From Cedecea sp000277545 (GTDB lineage Bacteria > Pseudomonadota > Gammaproteobacteria > Enterobacterales > Enterobacteriaceae), in assembly GCA_050847315.1 (NCBI GenBank), contig CP193791.1: a stretch of DNA of 64,000 nucleotides, one strand, 5' to 3'. The notes beneath the pieces are model-generated. The model was not told the DNA's origin, did no database searches, and was given only the letters and a program-made list of their open reading frames with translations. Both the position numbers and the translations under genes were made by a program. This document shows positions 32,934 to 41,876 of the stretch, one piece after another; within the stretch, counting starts at the first letter, position 1; each line of letters begins with the position of its first letter.

Positions 32934-33138
32934 TATGCGACAACAGCTAAGTTTCCGTTCACATCCTCTACATCTCCACAGAAACTTTTTTAACGACAGA
33001 ATAACTTGCGCCTAAAGCAGTGACTTAACGCAAATGGTTAATAAATCTAATCAATAACGCATTTTCCCTTCGCTATTCCGGCCATTGAAGCCCCCATTCC
33101 GGGCTATGCTGCCTCAAGTTATTTACCTTCTGTTAACG

Positions 33139-33183
33139 ATTGAGACGAATCTGAGTGACGCCACTTAGTGAGATGCCTACTAT
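33139..33183 (+). promoter_or_regulatory. rprA promoter with RcsB box
   Basis: ATTGAGACGAATCTGA at 33139-33154 matches the RcsB site of the E. coli rprA promoter. A -10 element CTACTAT (33177-33183) with C at position -13 is favourable for sigma-S and is placed 7 nt before the RNA start. Confidence 0.8.
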
Positions 33184-33190
33184 TTAACTC

Positions 33191-33295
33191 ACGGTTATGA
33201 ATCAACACGTTGATTTATAAACATCGAAATCCCCTGAGTGAAACAACGAATTGCTGTGTGTAGTCTTTGCCCATCTTGATGATGGGCTTTTTTTT
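33191..33295 (+). ncRNA. rprA: Small regulatory RNA RprA
   Basis: The 105-nt gene reproduces E. coli RprA: a 5' end ACGGTTATGAATCAACA, the conserved middle CCCCTGAGTGAAACAACGAA, TTGCTGTGTGTAGTCTTTG, and a terminator hairpin (gcccatc / gatgggc) with a long T run. RprA is an Hfq-dependent RNA made when the Rcs envelope-stress system is active. It opens the rpoS leader and represses csgD in E. coli. Changes are confined to the 5' stem and terminator loop. The T run ends at the stop codon of the opposing esterase gene. Confidence 0.95.
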
Positions 33296-34196
33296 ATTCT
33301 GATTTCGCAAAGTGATTGATAAGCGCCCCATGCAGAACCAACGGGGCAACGGTCAGGTGGCTCTGCCCTTCTACCAGCGTAAAATCAACCCGGGTCGGGG
33401 CGTTAGCTATCAGGGCATTAGCCATTTCGCGGTTCCCGTCTACCATCGCTCGCTGCCCACGATGTTTTAATAGCGTGGCGCGCTTCTCTTCCGACAGCCT
33501 GGCCTCCTGCGGCTGCAGCGACTGTTCATAACTTCCCACGGAGAGCGATAGCTGAGCATTTCCCTTATCAGGCCGCCAGTTTTGCGCCATTCGCAGCAGA
33601 TAGCGGTCGTTCCACCATACCGATGGGCTTGAGGCGTAATAATGCTGGAAAGCGCCCGGTGAGGTCATAAACAGCCAGGTGGTGAACAGGCCGCCATAGG
33701 AGTGCCCAAAAAGCGCCTGCCGCTGCGGATTGATTTTCCACTGCTTTTCGACCCAGGGCCGGAGTTCAGCGTCGATAAACCGCCAGAATTTCTGCGCCTC
33801 GCCGGGGGCGCCAGGCGGATAAGTGCCCCCTGCCGGGTTCGGCTCCAGCACCACTTTTTCTACCGCAGGTCGATAATCCCGCTCCCGGCGGCTGTTTTCC
33901 GGGTAGTCAATCGCCACCACCACGCCCGGCGTCAACGGGCAACGCTCACAGGTCAGGCGCTGCATCAGCGACACCGCGCCGGGGAAGACGGACTCACCGT
34001 CCAGAAGGTAAATCACCGGCCAGCCTTCTGACGGCGCTTCGCCTTCAGGCCAGGAAACCATAATTTTATACTCACCGTTTTCCGGCGAATGCAGACTGTG
34101 TACCAGCGTATTCGCCAGCGTGTAGGGCTTATCCTCGATGACCGCTGCCCCCGAGGGAGCAGCGAGTGCGATAAGCGCCATAAGCAGATAGCGCAA
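33294..34196 (-). CDS. Exported IroE-like siderophore esterase
   Basis: The 300-residue protein is an alpha/beta hydrolase of the IroE/Fes-like esterase D family. A signal peptide (about residues 1-18, ending GAA) sends it to the periplasm. The nucleophile Ser166 is in FGHSYGGLF and the likely catalytic His280 in EGQSHLTV. IroE hydrolyses enterobactin-type trilactones in the periplasm. The start codon is TTG with AAGGAGAA correctly spaced, 9 bp after the receptor stop, so it is the second gene of a receptor-esterase operon. The 3' end meets the rprA terminator. Exact substrate unknown. Confidence 0.82.
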   Translation of the reverse strand: MRYLLMALIALAAPSGAAVIEDKPYTLANTLVHSLHSPENGEYKIMVSWPEGEAPSEGWPVIYLLDGESVFPGAVSLMQRLTCERCPLTPGVVVAIDYPENSRRERDYRPAVEKVVLEPNPAGGTYPPGAPGEAQKFWRFIDAELRPWVEKQWKINPQRQALFGHSYGGLFTTWLFMTSPGAFQHYYASSPSVWWNDRYLLRMAQNWRPDKGNAQLSLSVGSYEQSLQPQEARLSEEKRATLLKHRGQRAMVDGNREMANALIANAPTRVDFTLVEGQSHLTVAPLVLHGALINHFAKSE

Positions 34197-34205
34197 AAGT
34201 TCTCC

Positions 34206-36368
34206 TTACCAGCGATAGCTGACGGTGGCGGTTAAGGTACGGCCAATGCCGTAGAAACAGGCTGAATCCGACGCGCAGGACGCCACGTATTTTGTGTCCG
34301 ACAGATTATTGACGTTGAACTGCAGGGCGGCCCCTTTTAAATCAGGGCTCACTTCTCCCAGCTCGTAACGCAGCATGGCGTCATAGAGATCCACGGCCGC
34401 CACTTTAAAGGTATTTTTCGCATCGCCATAGCTGGTCCCGATGTAGCGAACCCCGACACCTGCCGTCAGGTTTTTCAGCAGGCCTTCAGGAATAGTGTAA
34501 CTGCCCCACGCCGAGGCCATATGTGTTGGAACACGCGCGGGCGTTTTTCCTTCGGTGCCCGCCACGGTGGTGCTCACGGTTTCCGCATCCGTCCAGGTGT
34601 AAGAGCCTATCAGGTTGAGGCTGTTAAACAGCGTGGAATGCACCTCCGCCTCCAGCCCTTTAGAACGGATTTCACCGGCGTTTTCAAACCAACCCAGCGC
34701 GCTGTTGTAGGTCCCAACGTTTGTCTGGCGGAGATCGAACAGCGCCAGCGTCATGAAGGTCTCTTTCAGCGGCTGATACTTCAGGCCCACTTCGGTCTGC
34801 TTGCCCAGGCTTGGGTCGAACGGCGCAGCGCCTGGCGCACGGTTGGTCTGCAGATTGGGCTCAAACGAGGTGCTGTAGCTGATATACGGCGACAGGCCAA
34901 AATCAAAGGCGTAAAGCAGCCCCGTACGCCAGGTGAACTTGCTGTCATTCTGCTGCGTCGTTTTACTTTTTAACCTGTCCGTCGTGCGCACTTCGGCCCA
35001 ATCATAACGCCCGGAAAGCAGCAGTTGCCAGTTGTTCCAGCTGAGCTGATCCTGCAGGTACACGCCCGTCTGGTCGAGATTCTGCTGATCGTCGTTCACC
35101 GCGCTGAAGGTGCTTTCGTCCACATTGAGGCCATATACCGGATTCGGCCAGTACAGATCGTATTTCGCCCCGGTACCGCGGCTGAGCTGCTGCCGGTCAT
35201 GGTTAGACTTGTAATCCAGGCCGCCTAACAGCGTATGCCCCAGCGCGCCGGTATCAAACTGCGCTTCAAGCTGGTTATCCACGCCAAACTCATCGGTATC
35301 ACGCGTTTCTCGCTGCGCACGGCGCGAAAGTAGCGTCTCGCTTTTTGAGGTGGAATACACGAGGTAACGGTACTTCTGTTTGATACTGGCGTAACGGGCG
35401 TTCTGGCGGAAGGTGAAGATATCGTTGAAGCTGTGCTCGAACTCATAGCCCACCATCGTTTGCTCGCGCCACGACTGGTCGTAATTGGGATCGCTAACGT
35501 TAAAGTCCAGCGGGATATACCCCGCCGTGGTTTCCGTCACCAGGCCTGCGGCAGGCAGGAAGTTACGATAGCCCGCCTTCGGGTCTTTCTGGTAGCTGGT
35601 CAGTAAAGTAAAACGCGTCTGCTCGTTGGGATACCAGGTCAGCGCCGGCGCAATCGCCAGGCGCTGCTCTTTGTAATCGGCCACCTGGCTGTGCTGCGTG
35701 CGTGCGATGCCGTTCAGGCGATAAAGCACCCGATTATCGTCGCTTAGCGAGCCGCCAAAATCAAAAGCCCCCTCGGCCAGATGCTGGTTGCCTGAGCGGA
35801 ACTGCACTTCATGTATCGCTTCCCTTGTCGGCCGCTTGCTGGTCATGCTGATAAGCCCGCCGGGGTTCACCTGGCCGAACAACACGGATGCCGGGCCGCG
35901 CACCAGCTCCACGCGCTCAAGCAGCCACGGGTCAAACGTCCCGGTCTGGGAAGACGCTGTTGCGCCATAGCTCAGTCCGTCAAGATATTTTGGGACATAG
36001 CTGAAGCCGCGCACAAACACCTCATCGTTGCGGTTCGAACTGCCCCGATACTCCGTCAGCACCCCGGCCGAATAGCGCAAAGCCTGCGACACGGAGGTAA
36101 CATCCTGCGCGTTCATTTGGTCGCGGGTAATCACCGAAACCGACTGCGGCGTTTGGAGCAAATCAGCCGCGGTTTTCGTTGCAGACAGCGTTTTGGTAGC
36201 CACCATCCCCTTCAGCGGCGCAGAAGGATCCTCGCTAACGGAGCCGGTGACAACCAGAGTTTCCTCGCTGCCCTGCCGCTCCTGCGCCTGAACGCCGTTT
36301 CCCATCCCCAGGGCACTGAATCCCATCAGCCAAAGGCCGCAGGTTACCTTATTATTTTTAAAGTGCAT
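34206..36368 (-). CDS. TonB-dependent siderophore receptor (FhuA/FoxA class)
   Basis: The 720-residue outer-membrane receptor has a signal peptide ending VQA (about 1-28), a TonB box EETLVVTG (35-42), a plug domain (TPQSVSVITRDQM ... ERVELVRGPASVLFGQVNPGG) and a 22-strand barrel ending in aromatic Trp. The late two-Cys segment YVASCASDSACFYGIGR is typical of the FhuA/FoxA/FcuA group of ferric-siderophore receptors. That group handles hydroxamates but also some catecholates. It is divergent from a Fes-like gene across a Fur-like site and is followed by an exported esterase gene. Confidence 0.9.
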   Translation of the reverse strand: MHFKNNKVTCGLWLMGFSALGMGNGVQAQERQGSEETLVVTGSVSEDPSAPLKGMVATKTLSATKTAADLLQTPQSVSVITRDQMNAQDVTSVSQALRYSAGVLTEYRGSSNRNDEVFVRGFSYVPKYLDGLSYGATASSQTGTFDPWLLERVELVRGPASVLFGQVNPGGLISMTSKRPTREAIHEVQFRSGNQHLAEGAFDFGGSLSDDNRVLYRLNGIARTQHSQVADYKEQRLAIAPALTWYPNEQTRFTLLTSYQKDPKAGYRNFLPAAGLVTETTAGYIPLDFNVSDPNYDQSWREQTMVGYEFEHSFNDIFTFRQNARYASIKQKYRYLVYSTSKSETLLSRRAQRETRDTDEFGVDNQLEAQFDTGALGHTLLGGLDYKSNHDRQQLSRGTGAKYDLYWPNPVYGLNVDESTFSAVNDDQQNLDQTGVYLQDQLSWNNWQLLLSGRYDWAEVRTTDRLKSKTTQQNDSKFTWRTGLLYAFDFGLSPYISYSTSFEPNLQTNRAPGAAPFDPSLGKQTEVGLKYQPLKETFMTLALFDLRQTNVGTYNSALGWFENAGEIRSKGLEAEVHSTLFNSLNLIGSYTWTDAETVSTTVAGTEGKTPARVPTHMASAWGSYTIPEGLLKNLTAGVGVRYIGTSYGDAKNTFKVAAVDLYDAMLRYELGEVSPDLKGAALQFNVNNLSDTKYVASCASDSACFYGIGRTLTATVSYRW

Positions 36369-36459
36369 GACCGTAACATCCCATGTGATTAGGTGAATTA
36401 AGTTCGCCTTTCTCTCCTGTTACGTTTTGTCGTAAAACGCAACGACTCGCAATGTTATT

Positions 36460-36478
36460 GCAAATCAATCTCATTTGC
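36460..36478. promoter_or_regulatory. Fur-like box between the receptor and Fes-like genes
   Basis: GCAAATCAATCTCATTTGC is a symmetric 19-mer with GCAAAT/ATTTGC arms and about 11 of 19 matches to the Fur consensus. It lies in the 139-bp divergent promoter region and would repress both directions when iron is plentiful. Confidence 0.6.
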
Positions 36479-36507
36479 ATTAGCGTGTACGCACTTTTTT
36501 ATCAGGA

Positions 36508-38082
36508 ATGATAAACACGATGAGAGCCGCGTGGAGCGCATTAATGTTGGGGCTTTGTTCAGCGTCGGCGGTGGCCGCGACCTGTACTTTTACCGGCAGC
36601 CAGGGTGAGCAGGATGGGAAGTTCGACGCCAGCGGCGAAATCTGCTTTGGCCTTCCGGCGCTGGGTGAAAATTACGCCAACGTCCGGTTGAGCGGCGTGA
36701 CCGACGCCAGCCTGGTGGACAGCAAAGGCAGACTCTGGCGTTCGCTGGTGGAAAACGGGCCGGTGGATGGCCAGCACAATCCGCTTTTCGCCCTGCCCGT
36801 CGGCCAGCCTTCTACGCTGGTGCTTCGCGGTGAACCCGGCCGGCGCTGGCTGTTTCGCTGGCAGATCCGTGAAACCGTGCCGCTCAAGCGTAACGACGAA
36901 CAATCCCCGGAAAGCCCGACACTGCTGGCGCTTGAGCAGGCTCTGAGCCATGGCGCAAGTACGGAAGCCTTCTGGCAGGAAAGGCGCGAGCAGGGCACGC
37001 CGCTGGTCGAGCCCATCGATGCCAGCCGTAAACGCGTGACGTTCCTGTGGCGAGGCGCACAGGGCAACGTGTTCGTGCTCGGTTCACCGGCCGGTGACCA
37101 TGACCCGATGTTCCGCCTCGGGCAGTCCGACGTCTGGTATCGCAGCTATGTGGTACCGGCTGATACGCTAATGCAGTACAAACTTGCCCCCGACGTTCCC
37201 CTTGTGGAAGGCACCGCGCGCGACCAGCGCCGGGCGATTCTGGTGTCGGCCCAGACTGACCCGCTTAACCCGCAATTCAGCCCCGCAGGCAAAGGCGACC
37301 GCTGGAATCGTTTCTCGCTTTTGGACCTGACCACCCACCGCTATTTTACCCCGCAGGCAACCGCCGAGCCGATTCGGCAGGGCTCCCTTGTTCGCTATCA
37401 GGTAGAAAGCAAAAAGCTGGCTAACCGGCGGGAAGTGACCGTCTATCGGCCACGCGGGGGGCAGCCCGCCCGCTGGACGCTAATGCTGTTCGATGGCCGT
37501 ATGTACCAGGACCGTTATCATCTCGCCAATGTGCTGGACGGCCTGATAGCCCGTCATGCCCTGCCGCCGGTTAACGCCGTGTTTATCGACAGCCTGGACG
37601 GCGAACGACGTGAAAAAGAGCTGCCGCCCAATCCTAATTTCGCTGATTTTATGGCCGAAGAGTTAGTGCCGTGGCTGCACCGCCAGGGCATCACCACCCC
37701 GGCACAAAAAACCATCGTGGCAGGCTCCAGCTACGGCGGCCTGGCATCGTCCTGGGTGGCGCTTCGCCATCCCGAAGCGTTTGGCAACGTGCTGAGTTTG
37801 TCCGGCTCTTACTGGTGGGCACCCGAGGGCGAAGCGCCGGGCTGGCTTACCCGGCAGTATCAGGCATCCCCGCGCCTGCCGGTGCGATTTTGGCTGCAGG
37901 CGGGACGCTTCGAAAGCAAAGGCGCAGACGGCGGTATTTACCGTAATACGCAACAGCTTGAAGCCGTGCTGCGTGAAAAGGGCTACGAGGTGAGCTTTAA
38001 CCCCTGGTCGAGCGGGCATGATTACGCCGCCTGGTGCGAGGCCATTATTACCGGCATGAAGGAATTGATTAAGCGGGGATAA
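36508..38082 (+). CDS. Exported Fes-like siderophore esterase
   Basis: The 524-residue protein has a signal peptide (about 1-24, ending AVAA), an N-terminal beta-rich part (25-120), a Fes-type N-terminal domain (about 150-260, with VTFLWRG and LGQSDVWYRSY) and a C-terminal esterase D domain (about 295-520) with Ser408 in AGSSYGG and His504 in SGHDYAAW. Fes and IroD hydrolyse ferric enterobactin but are cytoplasmic; this homologue carries an export signal. Two ATG codons are possible (36508 and 36520), both keeping the signal. It diverges from the TonB receptor, so all three genes likely form one iron-uptake cluster. Confidence 0.85.
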   Translation: MINTMRAAWSALMLGLCSASAVAATCTFTGSQGEQDGKFDASGEICFGLPALGENYANVRLSGVTDASLVDSKGRLWRSLVENGPVDGQHNPLFALPVGQPSTLVLRGEPGRRWLFRWQIRETVPLKRNDEQSPESPTLLALEQALSHGASTEAFWQERREQGTPLVEPIDASRKRVTFLWRGAQGNVFVLGSPAGDHDPMFRLGQSDVWYRSYVVPADTLMQYKLAPDVPLVEGTARDQRRAILVSAQTDPLNPQFSPAGKGDRWNRFSLLDLTTHRYFTPQATAEPIRQGSLVRYQVESKKLANRREVTVYRPRGGQPARWTLMLFDGRMYQDRYHLANVLDGLIARHALPPVNAVFIDSLDGERREKELPPNPNFADFMAEELVPWLHRQGITTPAQKTIVAGSSYGGLASSWVALRHPEAFGNVLSLSGSYWWAPEGEAPGWLTRQYQASPRLPVRFWLQAGRFESKGADGGIYRNTQQLEAVLREKGYEVSFNPWSSGHDYAAWCEAIITGMKELIKRG

Positions 38083-38086
38083 GTGT

Positions 38087-38131
38087 CGGCCCGGTGGCCT
38101 ACCCCGCATAAGGCAGGCAGGCTCCGGGCCG
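38087..38131. repeat. REP-like inverted repeat between convergent genes
   Basis: Perfect 8-bp arms (cggcccgg / ccgggccg) enclose a 29-nt stretch with GGCCTACC and GCATAAGGC, words reminiscent of REP elements. It lies between the Fes-like gene and ppsA, which are convergent. Assignment to the REP family is by resemblance only. Confidence 0.45.
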
Positions 38132-38166
38132 GATCCCCTCTCTTTATTGCAGAGAAGGGTTGAACG

Positions 38167-40545
38167 TTACTTATTCAGTTCAGCAAGGCTGAGCCAGGTT
38201 TGCACCACGGTGTCCGGGTTCAGGGACAGGCTGTCAATCCCCTCTTCCATCAGCCAGGCGGCAAAGTCTTCGTGATCGGACGGCCCCTGCCCACAGATCC
38301 CGACGTATTTACCCTGTTTCTTCGCCGCTTTAATCGCCATCGACAGCAGCGCTTTCACCGCGTCGTTACGCTCGTCAAACAGTTCAGACACCACACCAGA
38401 GTCGCGATCCAGGCCCAGCGCAAGCTGCGTCATATCGTTCGAGCCAATGGAGAAGCCGTCAAAGTATTGCAGGAACTCGTCCGCCAGCAGGGCGTTGGAC
38501 GGGATCTCGCACATCATGATGATCTTCAGCCCGTTCTCACCGCGCTTCAGGCCCTGACGTTCCAGCTCCTCAACCACCGCTTTTGCCTGGGCAACGGTAC
38601 GCACAAACGGTACCATCACTTCGACGTTGGTCAGGCCCATTTCATTACGCACGCGCTTCATGGCCGCGCATTCCAGCGCGAAGCAGTCGCGGAAGCTGTC
38701 TGCCACGTAGCGACCTGCCCCACGGAAGCCCAGCATTGGGTTCTCTTCTTCCGGCTCATAACGCTCGCCGCCCACCAGGTTGGCGTATTCGTTAGATTTG
38801 AAGTCAGACAGACGCACAATCACGCGCTTCGGCCAGAACGCCGCACCTAAAGTCGCGATCCCTTCGGTCAGGCGACCCACGTAGAACTCAACCGGATCGT
38901 CATAACCTTTCATCATCGTGCGGATTTCCGCCTGCAGCGCGGGCTCCTGCTGGTCGAACTCCAGCAGCGCGCGCGGGTGCACGCCAATCATGCGGTTGAT
39001 GATAAATTCCAGACGCGCCAGGCCAACGCCTTCGTTCGGCAGGCAGGCGAAGTCAAACGCACGATCCGGGTTGCCAACGTTCATCATGATCTTCAGCGGC
39101 AGATCCGGCATGGCATCAACCGTGGAGCTTTTCACGGTGAAGTCGAGGATCTCCGCGTAAACGTAGCCGGTGTCGCCTTCGGCGCAGGAAACGGTCACGT
39201 TCTGGCCGTCTTTCATGCGCTCGGTGGCATCGCCACAGCCCACAACGGCTGGAATACCAAGCTCACGTGCGATGATGGCCGCGTGGCAGGTACGCCCACC
39301 GCGGTTGGTGACAATCGCCGCCGCTTTTTTCATGATCGGTTCCCAGTCCGGGTCGGTCATGTCGGTGACCAGCACGTCGCCCGGCTGGATGCGGTTCATT
39401 TCGCTGATGTCGTGGATCACTTTTACCGGACCCGCGCCGATGCGGTGACCAATCGCGCGGCCTTCCGCCACGATCTGCCCCTGCGCGTGCAGCTGGTAGC
39501 GTTCCATCACCTGGCCCTGAGAACGCACGGTTTCCGGGCGAGCCTGAACGATGAACAGCTTGCCGGTATGGCCGTCTTTAGCCCACTCGATGTCCATCGG
39601 GCGGCCATAATGTTTTTCGATTTGTACCGCCTGCTTAGCCAGTTCCTGAATCTCTTCCTGGGTAATACAGAAGCGGTCGCGATCGGCTTCCGGCACGTCT
39701 TCAATCCGCACCTGCTTGCCGTGTTCCTGCGTTGGAGCGTAGACCATGCGAATTTTTTTCGAACCCATGGTGCGGCGAACGATGGCCGGATTACCCGCCT
39801 CAAGCGTTGGCTTGTGCACGTAGAATTCATCCGGGTTTACGGCGCCCTGCACAACCATTTCACCCAGGCCCCACGCGGCGGTAATAAACACCACCTGATC
39901 GAAACCGGATTCGGTATCAATGGAGAACATCACCCCGGAAGAAGCGAGGTCGGAGCGCACCATACGCTGAACGCCAGCGGAGAGCGCCACGCCGCGGTGG
40001 TCGTAGCCCTGATGCACGCGGTAGGAGATTGCACGGTCGTTAAACAGCGAGGCGAAAACGTGTTTCACCGCCACCAGCACGGCATCATAGCCCTGCACGT
40101 TGAGGAAAGTTTCTTGTTGCCCGGCAAAGGAAGCGTCCGGCATGTCTTCCGCAGTGGCCGAAGAACGCACCGCAAAAGAGGCCTCGGCATCATCGGAGGA
40201 GAGCGTTTGGTACGCTTCACGAATGGCATGCTCCAGCTCAGGCTGGAAAGGCGTGTCAATAATCCACTGGCGAATCTGCGCCCCGGCTTTTGCCAGTTCG
40301 CTCACATCGTCAATGTCGGTTTTATCCAGCAGCTCGTAGATACGCTGGTTCACGCCGCTCTGGTCGAGAAACAGGTTAAACGCCTCGGCGGTGGTCGCAA
40401 AACCGTTCGGGACGGAAACGCCCATACCCGAAAGATTGGTAATCATTTCACCCAGGGAGGCATTTTTGCCTCCGACCCTGTCTACATCATTCATGCCAAG
40501 TTGGTTATACCAAAGCACCAGCGGTGACGAGCCGTTATTGGACAT
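38167..40545 (-). CDS. ppsA: Phosphoenolpyruvate synthase
   Basis: The 792-residue enzyme converts pyruvate and ATP to PEP, AMP and phosphate in gluconeogenesis. The N-terminal ATP-grasp-like domain (NASLGEM, AVRSSATAEDMPDASFAGQQET), the phospho-His domain GGRTCHAAIIARELGIPA with the swinging His, and the C-terminal PEP/pyruvate TIM barrel (ending near SIGSNDMTQLALGLDRD) are all present. Length equals E. coli PpsA. It is divergent from ppsR, whose product regulates it, and a Cra site lies upstream. Confidence 0.97.
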   Translation of the reverse strand: MSNNGSSPLVLWYNQLGMNDVDRVGGKNASLGEMITNLSGMGVSVPNGFATTAEAFNLFLDQSGVNQRIYELLDKTDIDDVSELAKAGAQIRQWIIDTPFQPELEHAIREAYQTLSSDDAEASFAVRSSATAEDMPDASFAGQQETFLNVQGYDAVLVAVKHVFASLFNDRAISYRVHQGYDHRGVALSAGVQRMVRSDLASSGVMFSIDTESGFDQVVFITAAWGLGEMVVQGAVNPDEFYVHKPTLEAGNPAIVRRTMGSKKIRMVYAPTQEHGKQVRIEDVPEADRDRFCITQEEIQELAKQAVQIEKHYGRPMDIEWAKDGHTGKLFIVQARPETVRSQGQVMERYQLHAQGQIVAEGRAIGHRIGAGPVKVIHDISEMNRIQPGDVLVTDMTDPDWEPIMKKAAAIVTNRGGRTCHAAIIARELGIPAVVGCGDATERMKDGQNVTVSCAEGDTGYVYAEILDFTVKSSTVDAMPDLPLKIMMNVGNPDRAFDFACLPNEGVGLARLEFIINRMIGVHPRALLEFDQQEPALQAEIRTMMKGYDDPVEFYVGRLTEGIATLGAAFWPKRVIVRLSDFKSNEYANLVGGERYEPEEENPMLGFRGAGRYVADSFRDCFALECAAMKRVRNEMGLTNVEVMVPFVRTVAQAKAVVEELERQGLKRGENGLKIIMMCEIPSNALLADEFLQYFDGFSIGSNDMTQLALGLDRDSGVVSELFDERNDAVKALLSMAIKAAKKQGKYVGICGQGPSDHEDFAAWLMEEGIDSLSLNPDTVVQTWLSLAELNK

Positions 40546-40633
40546 CGAAACAATCCTTTTTTAAATGAATGGGTACAAGAAACACCAGACTTCGTATTTA
40601 GCTTTGCATACTCTTAGGGGGGAATGAAACCAG

Positions 40634-40645
40634 TGAATCGTTCAA
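40634..40645 (-). promoter_or_regulatory. Cra (FruR) site upstream of ppsA
   Basis: TGAATCGTTCAA matches the Cra operator of E. coli ppsA, where Cra activates. It is 89 bp before the ppsA start, within the 327-bp ppsA-ppsR interval. The rest of that interval is AT-rich, with a TATAAT at 40706-40711 that may belong to ppsR, and holds no gene. Confidence 0.75.
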
Positions 40646-40872
40646 GCAAAATAAAATATGACGTTTTCGGATAGATCCGCTCATTTCATAAACCATTGAT
40701 TATCATATAATCCTCACAATTTAGATGGGTATAGTATTGATTTGAATATATTTAAGATGGTTTATTAAATTTAAAAACGCTATTTCACTTTTTAAATTAA
40801 GATTAGCGCTACTCGGAATCCCTTGTTTTACTTTATGCTTTAGGGAAACCGGTTCCCCGCTCAGGAATAAAA

Positions 40873-41706
40873 ATGGATAATTTAGTCGATCGTCAGGTAT
40901 TTTGTATTTCCGATGGCACCGCGATTACCGCAGAGGTACTTGGTCACGCGGTCATGTCACAATTCCCGGTATCTATCAACAGTATTACGCTGCCGTTTGT
41001 TGAAAATGAAAGCCGCGCAAAAGCGGTAAAAGAGCAGATTGACGCTATTTACCAACAAACCGGGGTGCGTCCGCTGGTGTTTTATTCCATCGTGCTGCCC
41101 AATATCCGCGACATCATTATGCAGAGCGAAGGTTTCTGTCAGGACATCGTGCAAACGCTGGTTGCGCCGCTGCAGCAGGAGCTAAAACTCGACCCGACTC
41201 CCGTCGCCCACCGAACGCACGGCCTTAACCCCGGTAACCTGACGAAATACGACGCCCGTATTGCCGCCATTGATTACACGCTGGCGCACGACGACGGGAT
41301 TTCGATGCGCAATCTCGATCAGGCGCAGGTCATTTTGCTGGGCGTATCCCGCTGTGGAAAAACGCCGACCAGCCTGTACCTCGCGATGCAGTTTGGCATT
41401 CGCGCCGCGAACTACCCTTTTATTGCCGATGACATGGACAACATTCAGCTCCCGGCCGTGCTTAAACCGCTGCAGCACAAGCTTTTTGGCCTGACCATTA
41501 ACCCTGAACGCCTGGCCGCCATTCGTGAAGAACGGCGTGAAAACAGCCGCTATGCTTCTCTCCGCCAGTGCCGTCTGGAGGTCGCCGAAGTGGAAGCTCT
41601 GTTCCGTAAAAATCAGATCCGCTACCTCAACAGCACCAACTATTCTGTTGAAGAGATGGCGACCAAAATTCTCGACATTATGGGACTGAATCGCCGCATG
41701 TACTAA
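40873..41706 (+). CDS. ppsR: PEP synthase regulatory protein PpsR
   Basis: The 277-residue protein is a DUF299 bifunctional enzyme that inactivates PpsA by ADP-dependent phosphorylation of a Thr and reactivates it by Pi-dependent dephosphorylation. The P-loop-like motif GVSRCGKTP is at residues 157-165. The first residues MDNLVDRQVFCISDGTAITAE fit the family. Its stop codon lies inside a TrpR operator for the downstream aroH. Confidence 0.95.
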   Translation: MDNLVDRQVFCISDGTAITAEVLGHAVMSQFPVSINSITLPFVENESRAKAVKEQIDAIYQQTGVRPLVFYSIVLPNIRDIIMQSEGFCQDIVQTLVAPLQQELKLDPTPVAHRTHGLNPGNLTKYDARIAAIDYTLAHDDGISMRNLDQAQVILLGVSRCGKTPTSLYLAMQFGIRAANYPFIADDMDNIQLPAVLKPLQHKLFGLTINPERLAAIREERRENSRYASLRQCRLEVAEVEALFRKNQIRYLNSTNYSVEEMATKILDIMGLNRRMY

Positions 41707-41718
41707 GAAACTAGTACA
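41699..41718 (+). promoter_or_regulatory. TrpR operator for aroH
   Basis: TGTACTAAGAAACTAGTACA has perfect 7-bp arms (tgtacta / tagtaca) and the CTAGTAC half-site of trp operators. It overlaps the last codons and stop of ppsR and lies just upstream of a likely -10 TATGCT (41732-41737). Confidence 0.85.
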
Positions 41719-41876
41719 AAAGATCGAGCGTGTATGCTAGGGTGTACAGACTGCGGTGGGGCAATCCTTTCGCCAAAGCCGGCCGGATGTTGAAATCGGT
41801 CAGCTTTGGTTTATTGTGATCCCCATCACTTCCCGGTAAATCTGCCGCAGAGAAGACAAAATTTCTGAGACACCCA

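Noticed and set aside
38977..40527. 516-codon open frame opposite ppsA
   Set aside because: Antisense shadow of a conserved enzyme; low-complexity translation with no recognisable fold.
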